Source: Hominenteromicrobium sp964531265 (lineage in GTDB: Bacteria > Bacillota > Clostridia > Oscillospirales > Acutalibacteraceae). From it: a DNA stretch of 64,000 bases. Every line of letters begins with the position of its first letter. The stretch's first letter is position 1. The position numbers were made by a program, and so were the translations under genes. Under the pieces are notes generated by a model. It saw only the letters and a list, made by a program, of their open reading frames with translations, did not search any database and was not told where the DNA came from. The DNA lies in contig CAZHDW010000011.1 of assembly GCA_964531265.1 (NCBI GenBank), positions 9,296 to 73,295 of the forward strand. The letters run 5' to 3'. Shown here in pieces: positions 8,612-18,635 of the stretch.

Positions 8612-9601
8612 GTGAAGAAGAGTTTTTACGAAAAAACAAAAATGGGGAAAATGGGGAAATATGAAATTACAATTGCAATTCCATCATACAGAAATATTAC
8701 AACCTTGAAAAGAGCAATTGATAGTGTATGTGGATTAAAGGAAATAGAGGGAATAAGTTGGAAATTGTTGATATCGGAAGATAGTAGCGAAAAGCATAAA
8801 GATATAGAGCTACTAGTAAAAAGTTGTGAAAATAATAAAATTAAGTATGTGTTTCACAACCCTAGATTAGGTATGGTTGATAATTGAAATTATTGTATTT
8901 TGAGTAGTGACACGGAATTGGTAGCATTGTTGCATGATGATGATTACTTGTTACCGGAGTATTTGTGTTATGTCAAAAGAATTTTGGATTCCGAATTGAA
9001 GTGGGATTGCATCTTATTTGATCATGAATTTGAAGTGAATGGAGTATTACAAAAGAATGAAACAGGAAGACTAAAAAAATTATATACCACCTATGTGAAT
9101 GAGAAGTATAGAAAAGTAAGCGAAAAGGAATATTTAATTGGTGGGTATAATTATATATCGATTCCTACATGCGGCATTTTGTATAGAAAATCTTCAATAG
9201 TTAGATTTGGTGGATATGTAGCAGCAGATGGATATTCGGCAGATGAACAGTTTGTTGAACGTTTCGTACGTAAAGGTGGGAAGGTGCTGTATGTAAATAA
9301 AAAATTAGGTGTATATACATACAGATCAAATAAAAATTTGAGTAGTAATTTTGAAATACAAAAAGGATTTGTATATGAGAATATAAAGCATAGAAATCGG
9401 TGATGAAAAGGGGTGGTTAGTTAAGAAAAAGCTTTCTTTTTGGGATGATTGTATGACGTTGTATCAAGTGGGAAAGTGGAAGGATATACTTGTACCTGAA
9501 ATGAATATTAATTTTACAATAAAAGTAAAAATATTTTTTTGGATGATAATATGCAGAGTATATCAGTGCTTGAAGATATGTTCTTATAAACATTGGGAAT
9601 A
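8612..9601 (+). pseudogene. Disrupted GT2 glycosyltransferase (nonsense plus frameshift)
   Basis: The N-terminal part (ITIAIPSYRNITTLKRAI, LLISEDSS) ends at a TGA at 8885-8887, and the same frame continues at once with NYCILSSDTELVALLHDDDYL, which holds the DDD metal motif. GT2 relatives have a tryptophan in the segment MVDNWN, so TGA is a one-base change from TGG. A second lesion lies between 9387 and 9403: the frame ends at a double TGA at 9401, while another frame carries on from about 9387 with GDEKGWLVKKKLSFWDD to a stop at 9599-9601. One extra base explains the shift. Starts at 8612 (GTG), 8642 or 8651 are possible. The segment is noticeably AT-rich. Two independent lesions make a dead gene likelier than a sequencing error. 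Confidence 0.78.
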
Positions 9602-9677
9602 ATATGTTTATGGGTATTGAAACAGAAATGTAAAACAGATTGTGAAGAAAAATGTTTGAATATAGAAGGGCCTAAAA

Positions 9678-10400
9678 ATGATTCCGAAAATAGTACATTA
9701 CTGTTGGTTTGGCGGTAAAAATAAATCAAACAAAATTCAACAATGCATAGATGGATGGAAGAATGTATTAAAGGATTACGAATTTATCGAGTGGAATGAA
9801 AGCAATTTTGATGTTAATAGTTCTGAATACTCTCGACAAGCCTATGAGCAAGGTAAATATGCATTTGTGAGCGATATAGCGCGTATTGAAGCTTTACGAA
9901 GATATGGTGGAATATACTTGGATACCGATGTTGAAGTATATAAAGTTTTTGACGATCTATTAGAGGATTCACGGTGCGTACTCGGATTTGAATACGATAA
10001 TTGGGTTGCAACATCTTTTATGGCTTGTGAAAAGAATCACCCGTTGTTGACCGAGTTTTCCGAATTGTACACAAAAGAGGTTTTTTCTCAGAAAGACGGC
10101 AAGCTTAATACGAATACTAATGTGAATAGATTAACACGGTTGCTTTGTAGTAAGGGTCTGATACGAGAGAACCGAAAACAATTGTTATCTGATGGAATAA
10201 CGGTTTTTCCTATCGAGTTTTTTTCTCCATATGATTATGCTGATTGTATTATGGAAAAAACGGAGGATTCATATTGTGCGCATTTGTTTTTTGTGACTTG
10301 GTTGCCCAAAACGGAACAGATCAAGAAGAAACTTAAAGCTGCCTTGGTAAAAGTCATTGGTCGACGAGGTTTGGAAAAGCTACGTAAAATATTTAAGTAG
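9678..10400 (+). CDS. DXD-motif glycosyltransferase (GT32/OCH1-like)
   Basis: A 240-residue protein with the pattern of capsular polysaccharide enzymes carrying the 'sugar-binding region containing DXD motif'. It begins IPKIVHYCWFGG, has FVSDIARIEALRRYGGIYLDTDVEV with the DXD, and continues with FEYDNWVATSFMA. Such enzymes transfer hexoses onto growing glycans in the cytoplasm. Its ribosome site is GAAGGG about 8 bases upstream, and about 75 bases separate it from the pseudogene. Confidence 0.86.
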   Translation: MIPKIVHYCWFGGKNKSNKIQQCIDGWKNVLKDYEFIEWNESNFDVNSSEYSRQAYEQGKYAFVSDIARIEALRRYGGIYLDTDVEVYKVFDDLLEDSRCVLGFEYDNWVATSFMACEKNHPLLTEFSELYTKEVFSQKDGKLNTNTNVNRLTRLLCSKGLIRENRKQLLSDGITVFPIEFFSPYDYADCIMEKTEDSYCAHLFFVTWLPKTEQIKKKLKAALVKVIGRRGLEKLRKIFK

Positions 10401-10443
10401 TTTACCTCGGATAGTGTGATCTATTTGATCGAAAGGAAGAAAT

Positions 10444-11451
10444 ATGCCGGTCTTAAGCATAGTTGTACCTGTGTATAATGTTGAAAAATACTTGCATAGG
10501 TGTGTGGATAGTATATTAAAACAGACTATAAAGGATATAGAAATTATCTTAGTTGACGATGGTTCTCCGGATGATTCACCAAGGATATGCGATGAATACT
10601 CTTTGACTGATAGCAGAATTCGTGTTATTCATAAAGAAAACGGCGGCCTGAGCAGTGCACGAAATGCCGGATTAGCTATAGCCAAAGGCCGGTATATTGG
10701 ATTTGTAGATTCTGATGATTCTATTGCAACTACGATGTATGAAGAATTAGTGGCCGTGATTCAGCGAGAAAACGTCGATTTTGTTATGTCCGATTATGAG
10801 CGGCTGTTGTCTGATGGAACCTCTTATTTGCAGTCTAAAAATGTACGTGCGGGACGATTTAATAGAGAAGAGATATCGAAGGAGATATTTCCATCGCTGA
10901 TTATGGGTCGTGATATTGAATATGGGCCGTTACTGTCTGTGTGGCACTGCTTATATAGAACCGATTTCTTGCGAGCTAATAACATTTGGTTTGATGAAGA
11001 GGTAAAGTGGTCGGAGGATAATATTTTTAGTGCAATGGTAGGGTTTTGTGCTGATAGCTTCTATTATCTTAAGGGGCGTGCGTTGTATAAGTATTATCAG
11101 AATGATGGGACGATTACGACCAGCTATCGTCCTAATGCATGGGATGTATATTGCGTAATGAATAGGCATCTTGAAGCTTATTTTGGTAATAATCCGGTAT
11201 ATGATTTCTCTCAGCAATTGAAGCGTCACATTCTTTACTATGCATGTGTTTGTATTGGGCAAGCTTTTTTGTTGGATGAATATAGTCGAAAGAAAATTGT
11301 TCTTAATCTTTTGTCATCAGATGAATTAAGACGAGCTTTTCAACATTTTGACTATAGTGGAGTGCCTATTAAGCTGCGAGTTCAGCTCTTACTTATGAAG
11401 CATAGATGCTATGCTTTACTTAGAAAAATGTATTTGAGGCGAGGAAAGTGA
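10444..11451 (+). CDS. Glycosyltransferase, GT2 family
   Basis: A 335-residue GT-A enzyme. It shows LSIVVPVYNVEKYLHRCVDSIL, IILVDDGSPDDSPRICDEY, ENGGLSSARNAGL and FVDSDDSI, the classic donor and metal-binding sites of EpsJ/EpsH-like transferases. The C-terminal half is basic and variable and likely binds the acceptor. A GGAAG ribosome site precedes the ATG. It ends in a GTGA overlap with the next gene. Confidence 0.9.
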   Translation: MPVLSIVVPVYNVEKYLHRCVDSILKQTIKDIEIILVDDGSPDDSPRICDEYSLTDSRIRVIHKENGGLSSARNAGLAIAKGRYIGFVDSDDSIATTMYEELVAVIQRENVDFVMSDYERLLSDGTSYLQSKNVRAGRFNREEISKEIFPSLIMGRDIEYGPLLSVWHCLYRTDFLRANNIWFDEEVKWSEDNIFSAMVGFCADSFYYLKGRALYKYYQNDGTITTSYRPNAWDVYCVMNRHLEAYFGNNPVYDFSQQLKRHILYYACVCIGQAFLLDEYSRKKIVLNLLSSDELRRAFQHFDYSGVPIKLRVQLLLMKHRCYALLRKMYLRRGK

Positions 11452-12464
11452 AGAAGCCTACAGTGTCGATTATAATACCTGTATATAACAAAGTTGAATA
11501 TCTACGTAGCTGTATCGATGCTTTGTTGAGTCAAGAATATAATGATTATGAAATTGTTATTGTTGATGATGGCTCTACTGATGGCAGTAGTGAGCTTTTG
11601 GATGCTGTGAAACATGAAAATGACGGCACCAGAATCACGGTTTACCATCAAAAAAACCAAGGTGTTTCTGTGGCAAGAAATACGGGGATGTCATTAGCGC
11701 AAGGCGACTGGATATGGTTTGTAGATGCGGATGATATCCCGGATTGCTTATGGTTGAGCAAGATTCAAAGGTACTTAGAGAACTATAAATATGACATCAT
11801 TTTTTCCGATTACACACAGGTAAGTCAAGAACATATTGACGAAATAAAAACCATGATACAGGGCGAAGTTAACCCGGAGGAATTTCCTAATGTGTTTATG
11901 CAGCTTCAATATAAGAATGGTTATTTTGGTTATCTGTGGTGTAAACTGCTAAGAAAGTCATTTGTTGAGAAGTGTCAGGCGTTTTTTGAGCCGGGCTTAA
12001 CATTGGCTGAAGATCTTAAGTTTTTGACTTCACTTTATAGGAAGAAGCCAAGGGCTGTATTCACAAGTGATCATGCATATAATTATACATTAGATGCAAA
12101 TAATTCGTCCAAGGACAAGAAAATCGATTACATATCCCAGTTAGAGATACAATACGATATCTATCAATGGATTAATGAAACTGCTTTATTTGAAAAGTAC
12201 AAAGATGAGTTGAAGAAGCACATAAGTTATTATGTATCTTTTGTGTTTTTTTATGGTTATGAAAATGACTGTACTTTGACTCGAGAACTTAAGTGGTGGG
12301 CGGATAACAAGAAGTATAAAGTTTGTTTAGAGCCTAAAATGATGACAGGAATAATGAAGCTGTTAGCTATACTGTTAAAATGGGAGAGAAATAAACTGGT
12401 GGTGCTCACTTTAAAAACACGAACATTGCTGCGTAACACATATAGAATCGGTAAAGAAGCATGA
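11448..12464 (+). CDS. Glycosyltransferase, GT2 family (GTG start)
   Basis: A 338-residue GT-A enzyme with VSIIIPVYNKVEYLRSCIDALL, EIVIVDDGSTDGS, NQGVSVARNTGM and WFVDADDIPD. The GTG at 11448 overlaps the stop of the previous gene, and GAGGCGAGGAAA upstream serves as ribosome site; no in-frame ATG occurs before the conserved IIIPVYN. It is similar in layout to the gene before it, so the pair may come from an old duplication, but their C-terminal halves differ. Confidence 0.88.
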   Translation: MKKPTVSIIIPVYNKVEYLRSCIDALLSQEYNDYEIVIVDDGSTDGSSELLDAVKHENDGTRITVYHQKNQGVSVARNTGMSLAQGDWIWFVDADDIPDCLWLSKIQRYLENYKYDIIFSDYTQVSQEHIDEIKTMIQGEVNPEEFPNVFMQLQYKNGYFGYLWCKLLRKSFVEKCQAFFEPGLTLAEDLKFLTSLYRKKPRAVFTSDHAYNYTLDANNSSKDKKIDYISQLEIQYDIYQWINETALFEKYKDELKKHISYYVSFVFFYGYENDCTLTRELKWWADNKKYKVCLEPKMMTGIMKLLAILLKWERNKLVVLTLKTRTLLRNTYRIGKEA

Positions 12465-13624
12465 AATACGTTTTATACAATCACATAGGAAGTGCGAATC
12501 ATGGCTGTGAGGCGCTGGTAAGAACTATATCCGAGGTCTTTGGCGTGAACAACACAATGCTTTTGTCTGAGTCACCTCAAGAAGAGAAAGAATACGGGGT
12601 CGATCAGTTGGTCGAGGTACGACCGGCATTAAGTAAAAAGTTCAATATGCTTGAATTCATTGACAGCTATCTAAAATTGAAGCTTAAAGGTGATTATTTT
12701 CCGCTTGATATATTGCCGTATAAGCATGCAATAAGACAGATAGATAAAAAGCATGAGATTCTGGTTTCAATTGGCGGAGATATATATTGTTATGAAAATT
12801 ATCCTAAATATATTTTGATGCATAAATATGCCAGAAAGTATGCTAAGAAAACAATTTTGTTGGGATGCTCAATTGAACCAGATTTATTACTTGATCAAGC
12901 TTTATTGGATGATTTAAGATTGTATGATTTGATTACTGCACGCGAGAGTATTACATATGAAGCCTTGAAGAATGTCGGACTGACTAATACAATTTATTGT
13001 CCCGATACTGCTTTTACGTTAAAATCTGAACAAACCGACTTACCAGCTAACTTTATACCGGGAAAAACCATTGGCATTAATATCAGTCCATTAGTCTTAA
13101 AAAGATCAAATGATAGCGATTTGTTAATGAGAAATTTTTGTCGAACTATTGACTACGTTCTGAAAAATACAAGTTTCGCTATAGCTCTAATACCACATGT
13201 TGCATGGAAACATAATGACGATTCTGAGCCTTTGCTTGATCTCTATAAGAAGTATAAAGAAAGCGAGAGGGTGTGTATCCTGTCCGATCTATCAGCTCCA
13301 AAGTTAAAGTATTGCATTTCACAATGCAAATGCTTTATTGGTGCCAGAACTCATGCTACGATCGCAGCGTATTCGTCAGGTGTTCCGACTTTGGCGGTGG
13401 GTTATTCCGTGAAGTCTAAAGGAATAGCAAAGGATTTGTTTGGGACAGATGAGAATTTTGTCGTCGATTATCAAAAAGTTGATGAAGATTCTGTAGTCCT
13501 AAAGGCTATGCTGTGGATTTTGGAGAATGAAACAGAGATAAAACGAATATTGGTAAAAAAACAGCGTGAGTATATTTCTCGGATAGATAAACTCAAGCAA
13601 GAAATCGAGAAGAGGGTATTATAG
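12461..13624 (+). CDS. Polysaccharide pyruvyl transferase family protein
   Basis: A 387-residue protein that probably adds a pyruvyl ketal from phosphoenolpyruvate to a sugar of the repeat unit. The start MKYVLYNHIGSANHGCEA is typical of the family, and later segments VSIGGDIYCYENYP, DLITARESITYEAL and CFIGARTHATIAAYSSGVPTL carry the conserved RESIT and GxRxHA-like motifs. It would give the polymer a negative charge. The start overlaps the previous stop in ATGA. Behind it lie 264 AT-rich bases (13625-13888) without a convincing gene. Confidence 0.86.
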   Translation: MKYVLYNHIGSANHGCEALVRTISEVFGVNNTMLLSESPQEEKEYGVDQLVEVRPALSKKFNMLEFIDSYLKLKLKGDYFPLDILPYKHAIRQIDKKHEILVSIGGDIYCYENYPKYILMHKYARKYAKKTILLGCSIEPDLLLDQALLDDLRLYDLITARESITYEALKNVGLTNTIYCPDTAFTLKSEQTDLPANFIPGKTIGINISPLVLKRSNDSDLLMRNFCRTIDYVLKNTSFAIALIPHVAWKHNDDSEPLLDLYKKYKESERVCILSDLSAPKLKYCISQCKCFIGARTHATIAAYSSGVPTLAVGYSVKSKGIAKDLFGTDENFVVDYQKVDEDSVVLKAMLWILENETEIKRILVKKQREYISRIDKLKQEIEKRVL

Positions 13625-13888
13625 GATATTAACAGTAAGTTAGAAAGTGACAAAGAGATTCCAGTTTTGCGAGACTTCTTCTTATTCTTTTGAAGTGCTT
13701 AATGGTTGGATAATGTCTTTTCCGAAGGATTATTATTTCAGGTTGTTACTGTCTAAGTGTTAGTGGTCGTATTAATATATGTGCTAAGTGTTATTATCGT
13801 TGTTCCAGAATAGCCATGTATCCCATTGCGGTGGTATTGGAAAAGCTTCTGATGTGGGGATGTTATATGATATATAAGAGGTTGTGAA

Positions 13889-14914
13889 ATGAAAAGAATT
13901 GAAGAAATAGATATTGCCAAAGGAATAGCTATTATTATGGTGGTTTTAGGGCATTCATATGCAGCTTGGAATGGACTGACACAACTTATTTGTTCGTTTC
14001 ATATGCCGTTTTTCTTTATTACCAGTGGGATTCTTTATAGAAATCAATATGAAATGAATGGAGGCTTAAGCTTTAGGTATAAGGATAAAGCTAAATCTTT
14101 ATTGCTACCATGGATAATATGGGGAGGAACATTTCAGTTTTTTCTGAGTTTATTAAGAGTGATTGGTGGACAGTCAATTTCTGAGCAAATTACGATATTT
14201 ATAACAGAGTTTTTTAAATTAGGATTTGGTTCGGTATGGTTTCTTCCTGCGTTATATATTGCATCCGCTATATTGTTAAGTACTGTGAAGAATAGATGGT
14301 TCAGTATATTTCTTACTGTAGTTTGCTTAATAGTAGGGCTATATGTTCAGGATTATGGTGGAATAGATAATACTATCCTTCGAGCGATACTCGCATGTGG
14401 ATTCATGGGTGTTGGGTTTTGGAGCGCTTCTATCTTTATGAGTAAACCAACTACTGTAAAATTAGTAATTGGTATCATGGTCTTTGCTGTGATTGTATGC
14501 CAAAATGGCTTCGCATCTATGTATGCAAGAGAATTTGACAACCCAACCGGCTTTTTGATGACAGGAATATTGGGGACATATATACTGCTGAAGCTTTGTA
14601 AGTGTTTTCGAAATTATGAAGATTGCGATAGTATAATACTCTCATATCTGAAAATGTGCGGTAGAAAATCGATGATTATCCTATGTCTGCATTGCTTTTT
14701 GATTGAGGCTATTCGCTTAATCGATTACAAATTATTTGATGATTGGCTGATGTCATTGGGGATTTTCGAAGGATTTGTTTTGACGATAGTGGTTATGTTT
14801 GCTTTGACTGTAACTATGCCGACTATCGAAAAAATTCTCGGCAGAACTTTTGGAATGCGAGCGAGGGATGATAATGGGAGAACGAGTAGTAAGTATAATC
14901 ATACCGTGTTATAA
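13889..14914 (+). CDS. Membrane acyltransferase, family 3
   Basis: An integral membrane protein of 341 residues with about ten helices. The N-terminus IDIAKGIAIIMVVLGHSY carries the conserved catalytic-region histidine (His22), and CSFHMPFFFITSGILY is the second typical block. Such enzymes O-acetylate or otherwise acylate sugars of surface polymers. AGAGG lies just before the ATG. The 3' end overlaps the next gene by 41 bases. Region 13625-13888 before it shows no promoter that I can support, so it is probably read from the operon promoter. Confidence 0.86.
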   Translation: MKRIEEIDIAKGIAIIMVVLGHSYAAWNGLTQLICSFHMPFFFITSGILYRNQYEMNGGLSFRYKDKAKSLLLPWIIWGGTFQFFLSLLRVIGGQSISEQITIFITEFFKLGFGSVWFLPALYIASAILLSTVKNRWFSIFLTVVCLIVGLYVQDYGGIDNTILRAILACGFMGVGFWSASIFMSKPTTVKLVIGIMVFAVIVCQNGFASMYAREFDNPTGFLMTGILGTYILLKLCKCFRNYEDCDSIILSYLKMCGRKSMIILCLHCFLIEAIRLIDYKLFDDWLMSLGIFEGFVLTIVVMFALTVTMPTIEKILGRTFGMRARDDNGRTSSKYNHTVL

Positions 14915-15830
14915 TGGCGAAAAAACAATTGCGCGTTGTCTGGATTCCGTTTTGATGCAGGACTATGCAGCAATCGAAGTTATTGTGGTTAATGACGGTT
15001 CTACTGATCGGTCCGCTGAAATTGTAACCAGCTTCGAAAAAAAATTTGCAGATGCTGGAATGAAACTGATTTTGGTCAATCAGTGTAATAAGGGGCTGGC
15101 GGGTGCGATAAATGCAGGATTAGCGATTTTTTCTGGAGATTTTCTGTGTTGGATAGATTGTGATGATTATTTGTTAGATGCGTCAATAAGTAAACGTGTC
15201 GATTTTTTGAACAAGAATCCAGAAATTGCAATAGTTACAAGTGATGCATTTTACTTTGACGAATCTGATTTAGCTACGCCGATAAAAAAAGCTTCTGACG
15301 GTAAAAGTGATCTACAGAACCCATATCAATTTGAGAATCATTTGCGCAGCAAGGCGATTTTTTGTTGTGGGTGTCATATGGTGCGTTCTGAAGCATTTTT
15401 GGATGTTGTTCCGGAAAGAAGAATTTATCCTGCCAGACGTGGTCAGAATTGGCAAATGCTTTTACCTGTTTATTCTAAGTATAAACAGGCGTTTTTTGAT
15501 GAGCCTTTATATGCATATGTTCTTTATCATAATAGTATGTCAAGTGGTGACGTGACGAAGTCACAATATCTTGCTCGATATGATGAATACAAGGATATAA
15601 TAATTAACACAATTAATAGAATCAGTATGCCGGACAAAGAGCGTGAGAAGTATTTGGATATCTATGAAGGTATATATCAAAGGGAATTGTTCTATTTAGG
15701 AGTATCGTTCCACGATTATTCTATGATGATTAAAGGTATGTTGAAGATGATTTGCTATGGAGAATACAAAAAAGAAGACTTCTTGTGGTTAATGAACTTG
15801 ATTAAGGGACGTATTAGAAAGAGGGGATAG
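14874..15830 (+). CDS. Glycosyltransferase, GT2 family
   Basis: A 318-residue GT-A enzyme with VSIIIPCYNGEKTIARCLDSVL, VIVVNDGSTDRS, NKGLAGAINAGL and CWIDCDDYLLD. The ATG at 14874 has GAGGGA six bases upstream and lies inside the end of the acyltransferase gene; in-frame TTG and ATG codons further upstream lack such a site. Its place between the acyltransferase and another GT2 fits a repeat-unit assembly role. Confidence 0.88.
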   Translation: MGERVVSIIIPCYNGEKTIARCLDSVLMQDYAAIEVIVVNDGSTDRSAEIVTSFEKKFADAGMKLILVNQCNKGLAGAINAGLAIFSGDFLCWIDCDDYLLDASISKRVDFLNKNPEIAIVTSDAFYFDESDLATPIKKASDGKSDLQNPYQFENHLRSKAIFCCGCHMVRSEAFLDVVPERRIYPARRGQNWQMLLPVYSKYKQAFFDEPLYAYVLYHNSMSSGDVTKSQYLARYDEYKDIIINTINRISMPDKEREKYLDIYEGIYQRELFYLGVSFHDYSMMIKGMLKMICYGEYKKEDFLWLMNLIKGRIRKRG

Positions 15831-15832
15831 AA

Positions 15833-16831
15833 ATGCCTAAGGTATCGGTAATAGTGCCTGTATACAACGGTAGAGATTATATTGTGGGCTGCTTGCAGAA
15901 TGTTCTGAAACAGACATTAACGGATATCGAAATTATTTTTGTTGACGATGGTTCAAATGACGATACTCTGATTATGCTGAATGCATATAAGTGCAGACAT
16001 AAACTGCAAAATCTATTTGTTGTGTCTCAAAATAATTCCGGAGCCGGAGTGGCTCGAAATACAGGACTTAAAATAGCAAATGGCGAGTTTATTTCTTTTT
16101 TGGATGTAGATGATAGTTATGCTGATGATATGACGTTAGAGTTATTGTACAATAAAGCGAACGAAAATGGAGCAGATATTTGTGGCGGCTCTTTGTCGAA
16201 TGTGGCGGATCGGCTTCCAGCCGATAATAAGAGACGTTTTCAAACTGAGGGGTTTGTTGATTTCAACGACTATCAGTTTGACTTTGGCTTCCAACGATAT
16301 ATATATAGGTTGAGTTTTTTGAGATCAAATAATATCTATTTTCCGAGTTATCGTATTTATGAGGATCCGGTGTTTTTGCTTGAGGCTATGGTTAAAGCGC
16401 AACGGTTTTACGCCATTAAAGAAGATGTTTATGCTTATAGTGGAACTCATCAACGAGACTTGGATGCACAAAAAACTATAGATTATCTTCGTGGTTTAGA
16501 AGATAATCTGAGATTATCAGCAAAGTTCAACTACGGGACTTTGCATAATCTCCTTTTTGAAAGATTGAGAAGTACCGCTTCGTATTATGCTGAAATGAAT
16601 TTGGATACCGCAGATAGTAGGCTTTATGAAGCTTTGATTTCGGTGAATTTTGCTATCGATAAAGAGTTGCTTAGAGGAGAGGGTATAGATATTTCAGAAG
16701 ATTATCTTATACCGGCACTGCATACCATATGGCAGGCATGCGGTAAGTATTTTAGGTTGAGAAAAAAGCTGCCATTCAGTGGTTTGATTGTTTTTTTGAA
16801 AAATAAGAGTTGGAGTAGGAGGAAGATGTGA
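15833..16831 (+). CDS. Glycosyltransferase, GT2 family
   Basis: A 332-residue GT-A enzyme with VSVIVPVYNGRDYIVGCLQNVL, IIFVDDGSNDDTL, NSGAGVARNTGL and SFLDVDDSYADD. The last block has DVDD instead of the commoner DSDD, still able to bind metal. GAGGGGAT before the ATG is the ribosome site, and only 2 bases separate it from the gene before. It ends overlapping the flippase start by 4 bases. Confidence 0.88.
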   Translation: MPKVSVIVPVYNGRDYIVGCLQNVLKQTLTDIEIIFVDDGSNDDTLIMLNAYKCRHKLQNLFVVSQNNSGAGVARNTGLKIANGEFISFLDVDDSYADDMTLELLYNKANENGADICGGSLSNVADRLPADNKRRFQTEGFVDFNDYQFDFGFQRYIYRLSFLRSNNIYFPSYRIYEDPVFLLEAMVKAQRFYAIKEDVYAYSGTHQRDLDAQKTIDYLRGLEDNLRLSAKFNYGTLHNLLFERLRSTASYYAEMNLDTADSRLYEALISVNFAIDKELLRGEGIDISEDYLIPALHTIWQACGKYFRLRKKLPFSGLIVFLKNKSWSRRKM

Positions 16832-18348
16832 ACGCAAAACGAAGCTTATATAATGTATTTTGGGGGCTTATAAGTCAAGTTGTATCCATCTTGATGGGTA
16901 TAATAATTCCTCGCTTGGTAATTGTAAGCTTAGGATCAGAGGCCAACGGCTTACTTTCTTCTGTGAATCAGGCGTTGGTTTATTTGAATTTACTTGAGGC
17001 TGGTATTGGTACCGCTACTCTTCAGGCGTTGTATACACCTATTGCTTTGCGAAACAGGGATGAAATAAATAGGGTGTTAGCTGCTACAAATAAGTATTAC
17101 AAAAAAGTTGGCAGTTGGTATTTCATAGCAGTATGTGCTTTAGCGATATTATATCCATTGATTATTGAGTCTGCTTTGCCAATGTATACTGTTGTATCAG
17201 TGATATTTTTCAGTGGCATGTCTCAGGTTGTTAATTTCTTCTTTCAAGGAAAATATAGGATTCTATTGCAAGCTGAAGGCAAAAGCTATGTGTTAACCAA
17301 TCTTGGAACAATACTAAACATATGTACAAGTGCTTGCAAAATAGCTATGTTGCTGTTAGGGTTTGATGTGACAGCCTTGCAGATTATGTTTTTTACGTTT
17401 TCTGTTGTTCAAATGCTTTATATATGTTGCTATATTAAGAAGCATTACAAATGGCTTGATTTATCTGTTAGTCCGAATGAAGAATCGCTGTCTCAAAGAA
17501 ATGCTGTAATGGTTCATCAAATTTCCGGATTGATTTTCTCCAATACAGATGTACTGATTTTGACTCTTTTTTGTGGACTAAAGGTTGTTAGCGTTTATTC
17601 AATGTACGTAATGTTATTTGGTATGATTGGAACCGTTATTTCGATAATCAATGGAAGCTTTTCTTTCGCGCTCGGGCAGACCTATGGAACCGATAAAGAA
17701 AAATTCATGAAATTATACAATGTATTTGAAACGTATAATATGGCGCTGACTTTTTCGTTATACAGTATAGCAGTTTCCTGCATTTTGCCATTCCTGAGGT
17801 TGTATACAGAGGGGGTTACAGATGTCAACTATATAGACACAGTTTTGCCGTATCTTTTTGTTGCGACATATCTGCTGTCAAATGGCCGCTCGGCGTCACA
17901 ACGTGTTATTGAATATGCAGGTCACTTTAAATTAACTCAAAACCGATCTGTTATTGAATCAGTAATAAATATTACAGTGTCCCTTGTTTCGGTCCATTTT
18001 TGGGGGATTTACGGCGTCCTTTTTGGAACTATCGCTGCATTAATGTATAGGACTAATGATATGATCCTATATGCATCCAAAAACCTGCTAAAAAGAAGTG
18101 CCAGAATTACCTATACAAAATGGATTTCGAATGCGTTGGTTTTTATAGGAGTTACTGTGGTGATGTCTGCGCTGATTCGAAACATTAATCTGGAATCTTA
18201 TGGGATAATAATTGCATTTGCTGCGTTAGCCTGTATAATTGTTGTTCCACTGTTCTTTATAGTATCATCGATTATCGATAAAGAATCATTTGCTTTTTGC
18301 TTTAGTTTCGTTAAAAATAAGCTCTCTCAGACAAGAAGTAATAAGTAA
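16828..18348 (+). CDS. Polysaccharide flippase (Wzx-like)
   Basis: A 506-residue polytopic membrane protein of the MATE/PST exporter superfamily, with about 12-14 helices. The start NVFWGLISQVVSILMGIIIPRLVI and the segment GSEANGLLSSVNQAL are typical of Wzx proteins, which flip undecaprenyl-linked repeat units across the membrane. It starts with GTG, supported by AGGAGG at the right distance, and overlaps the preceding gene. It is the last gene of the first glycan operon. Confidence 0.88.
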   Translation: MNAKRSLYNVFWGLISQVVSILMGIIIPRLVIVSLGSEANGLLSSVNQALVYLNLLEAGIGTATLQALYTPIALRNRDEINRVLAATNKYYKKVGSWYFIAVCALAILYPLIIESALPMYTVVSVIFFSGMSQVVNFFFQGKYRILLQAEGKSYVLTNLGTILNICTSACKIAMLLLGFDVTALQIMFFTFSVVQMLYICCYIKKHYKWLDLSVSPNEESLSQRNAVMVHQISGLIFSNTDVLILTLFCGLKVVSVYSMYVMLFGMIGTVISIINGSFSFALGQTYGTDKEKFMKLYNVFETYNMALTFSLYSIAVSCILPFLRLYTEGVTDVNYIDTVLPYLFVATYLLSNGRSASQRVIEYAGHFKLTQNRSVIESVINITVSLVSVHFWGIYGVLFGTIAALMYRTNDMILYASKNLLKRSARITYTKWISNALVFIGVTVVMSALIRNINLESYGIIIAFAALACIIVVPLFFIVSSIIDKESFAFCFSFVKNKLSQTRSNK

Positions 18349-18378
18349 ATATATTGTTATATGATTTTTCTGATTCAT

Positions 18379-18419
18379 CAGCCGCCGAGTGGGAAAGTAC
18401 TGCTCGGTGGCTGTTTTTT
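18379..18419 (+). terminator. Intrinsic terminator of the first glycan operon
   Basis: An 11-bp GC-rich stem (18379-18389 with 18403-18413, one G-T pair) has a 13-base loop and a run of T at 18414-18419. Confidence 0.88.
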
Positions 18420-18555
18420 GTTTATTGCAAAAAATTTTGAGTTAATTCACATTTAGTACTTGAAGACATCAAGTGTTAGTTAACATAAATAATATGACAA
18501 CTTGGGGTCTGTGTAACTTTTGACGAAAACGCATGATAAAAAGTACAACAAACTA

Positions 18556-18584
18556 TTGAATGTTTCTGCATACCATGCTATAAT
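18556..18584 (+). promoter_or_regulatory. Sigma-A promoter of the ATP synthase operon
   Basis: TTGAAT at 18556-18561 and TATAAT at 18579-18584 are 17 bp apart. Transcription would begin near 18591, about 45 bases before the first gene. It lies just behind the glycan operon terminator. Confidence 0.82.
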
Positions 18585-18635
18585 AAACCCAAATAAGCCT
18601 AATCTACTGGGTATTAGAGGTGTTTTTGATTCAAG

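Noticed and set aside
8882..8890. TGA read as tryptophan (recoding) in the broken GT2 gene
   Set aside because: Many intact genes in the window end in TGA, several in ATGA overlaps, so TGA is a normal stop here; the second frameshift also points to decay.
13625..13888. A small gene or gene remnant between pyruvyltransferase and acyltransferase
   Set aside because: Short frames here have frequent stops and no recognisable motif; a remnant is possible but I cannot support one.
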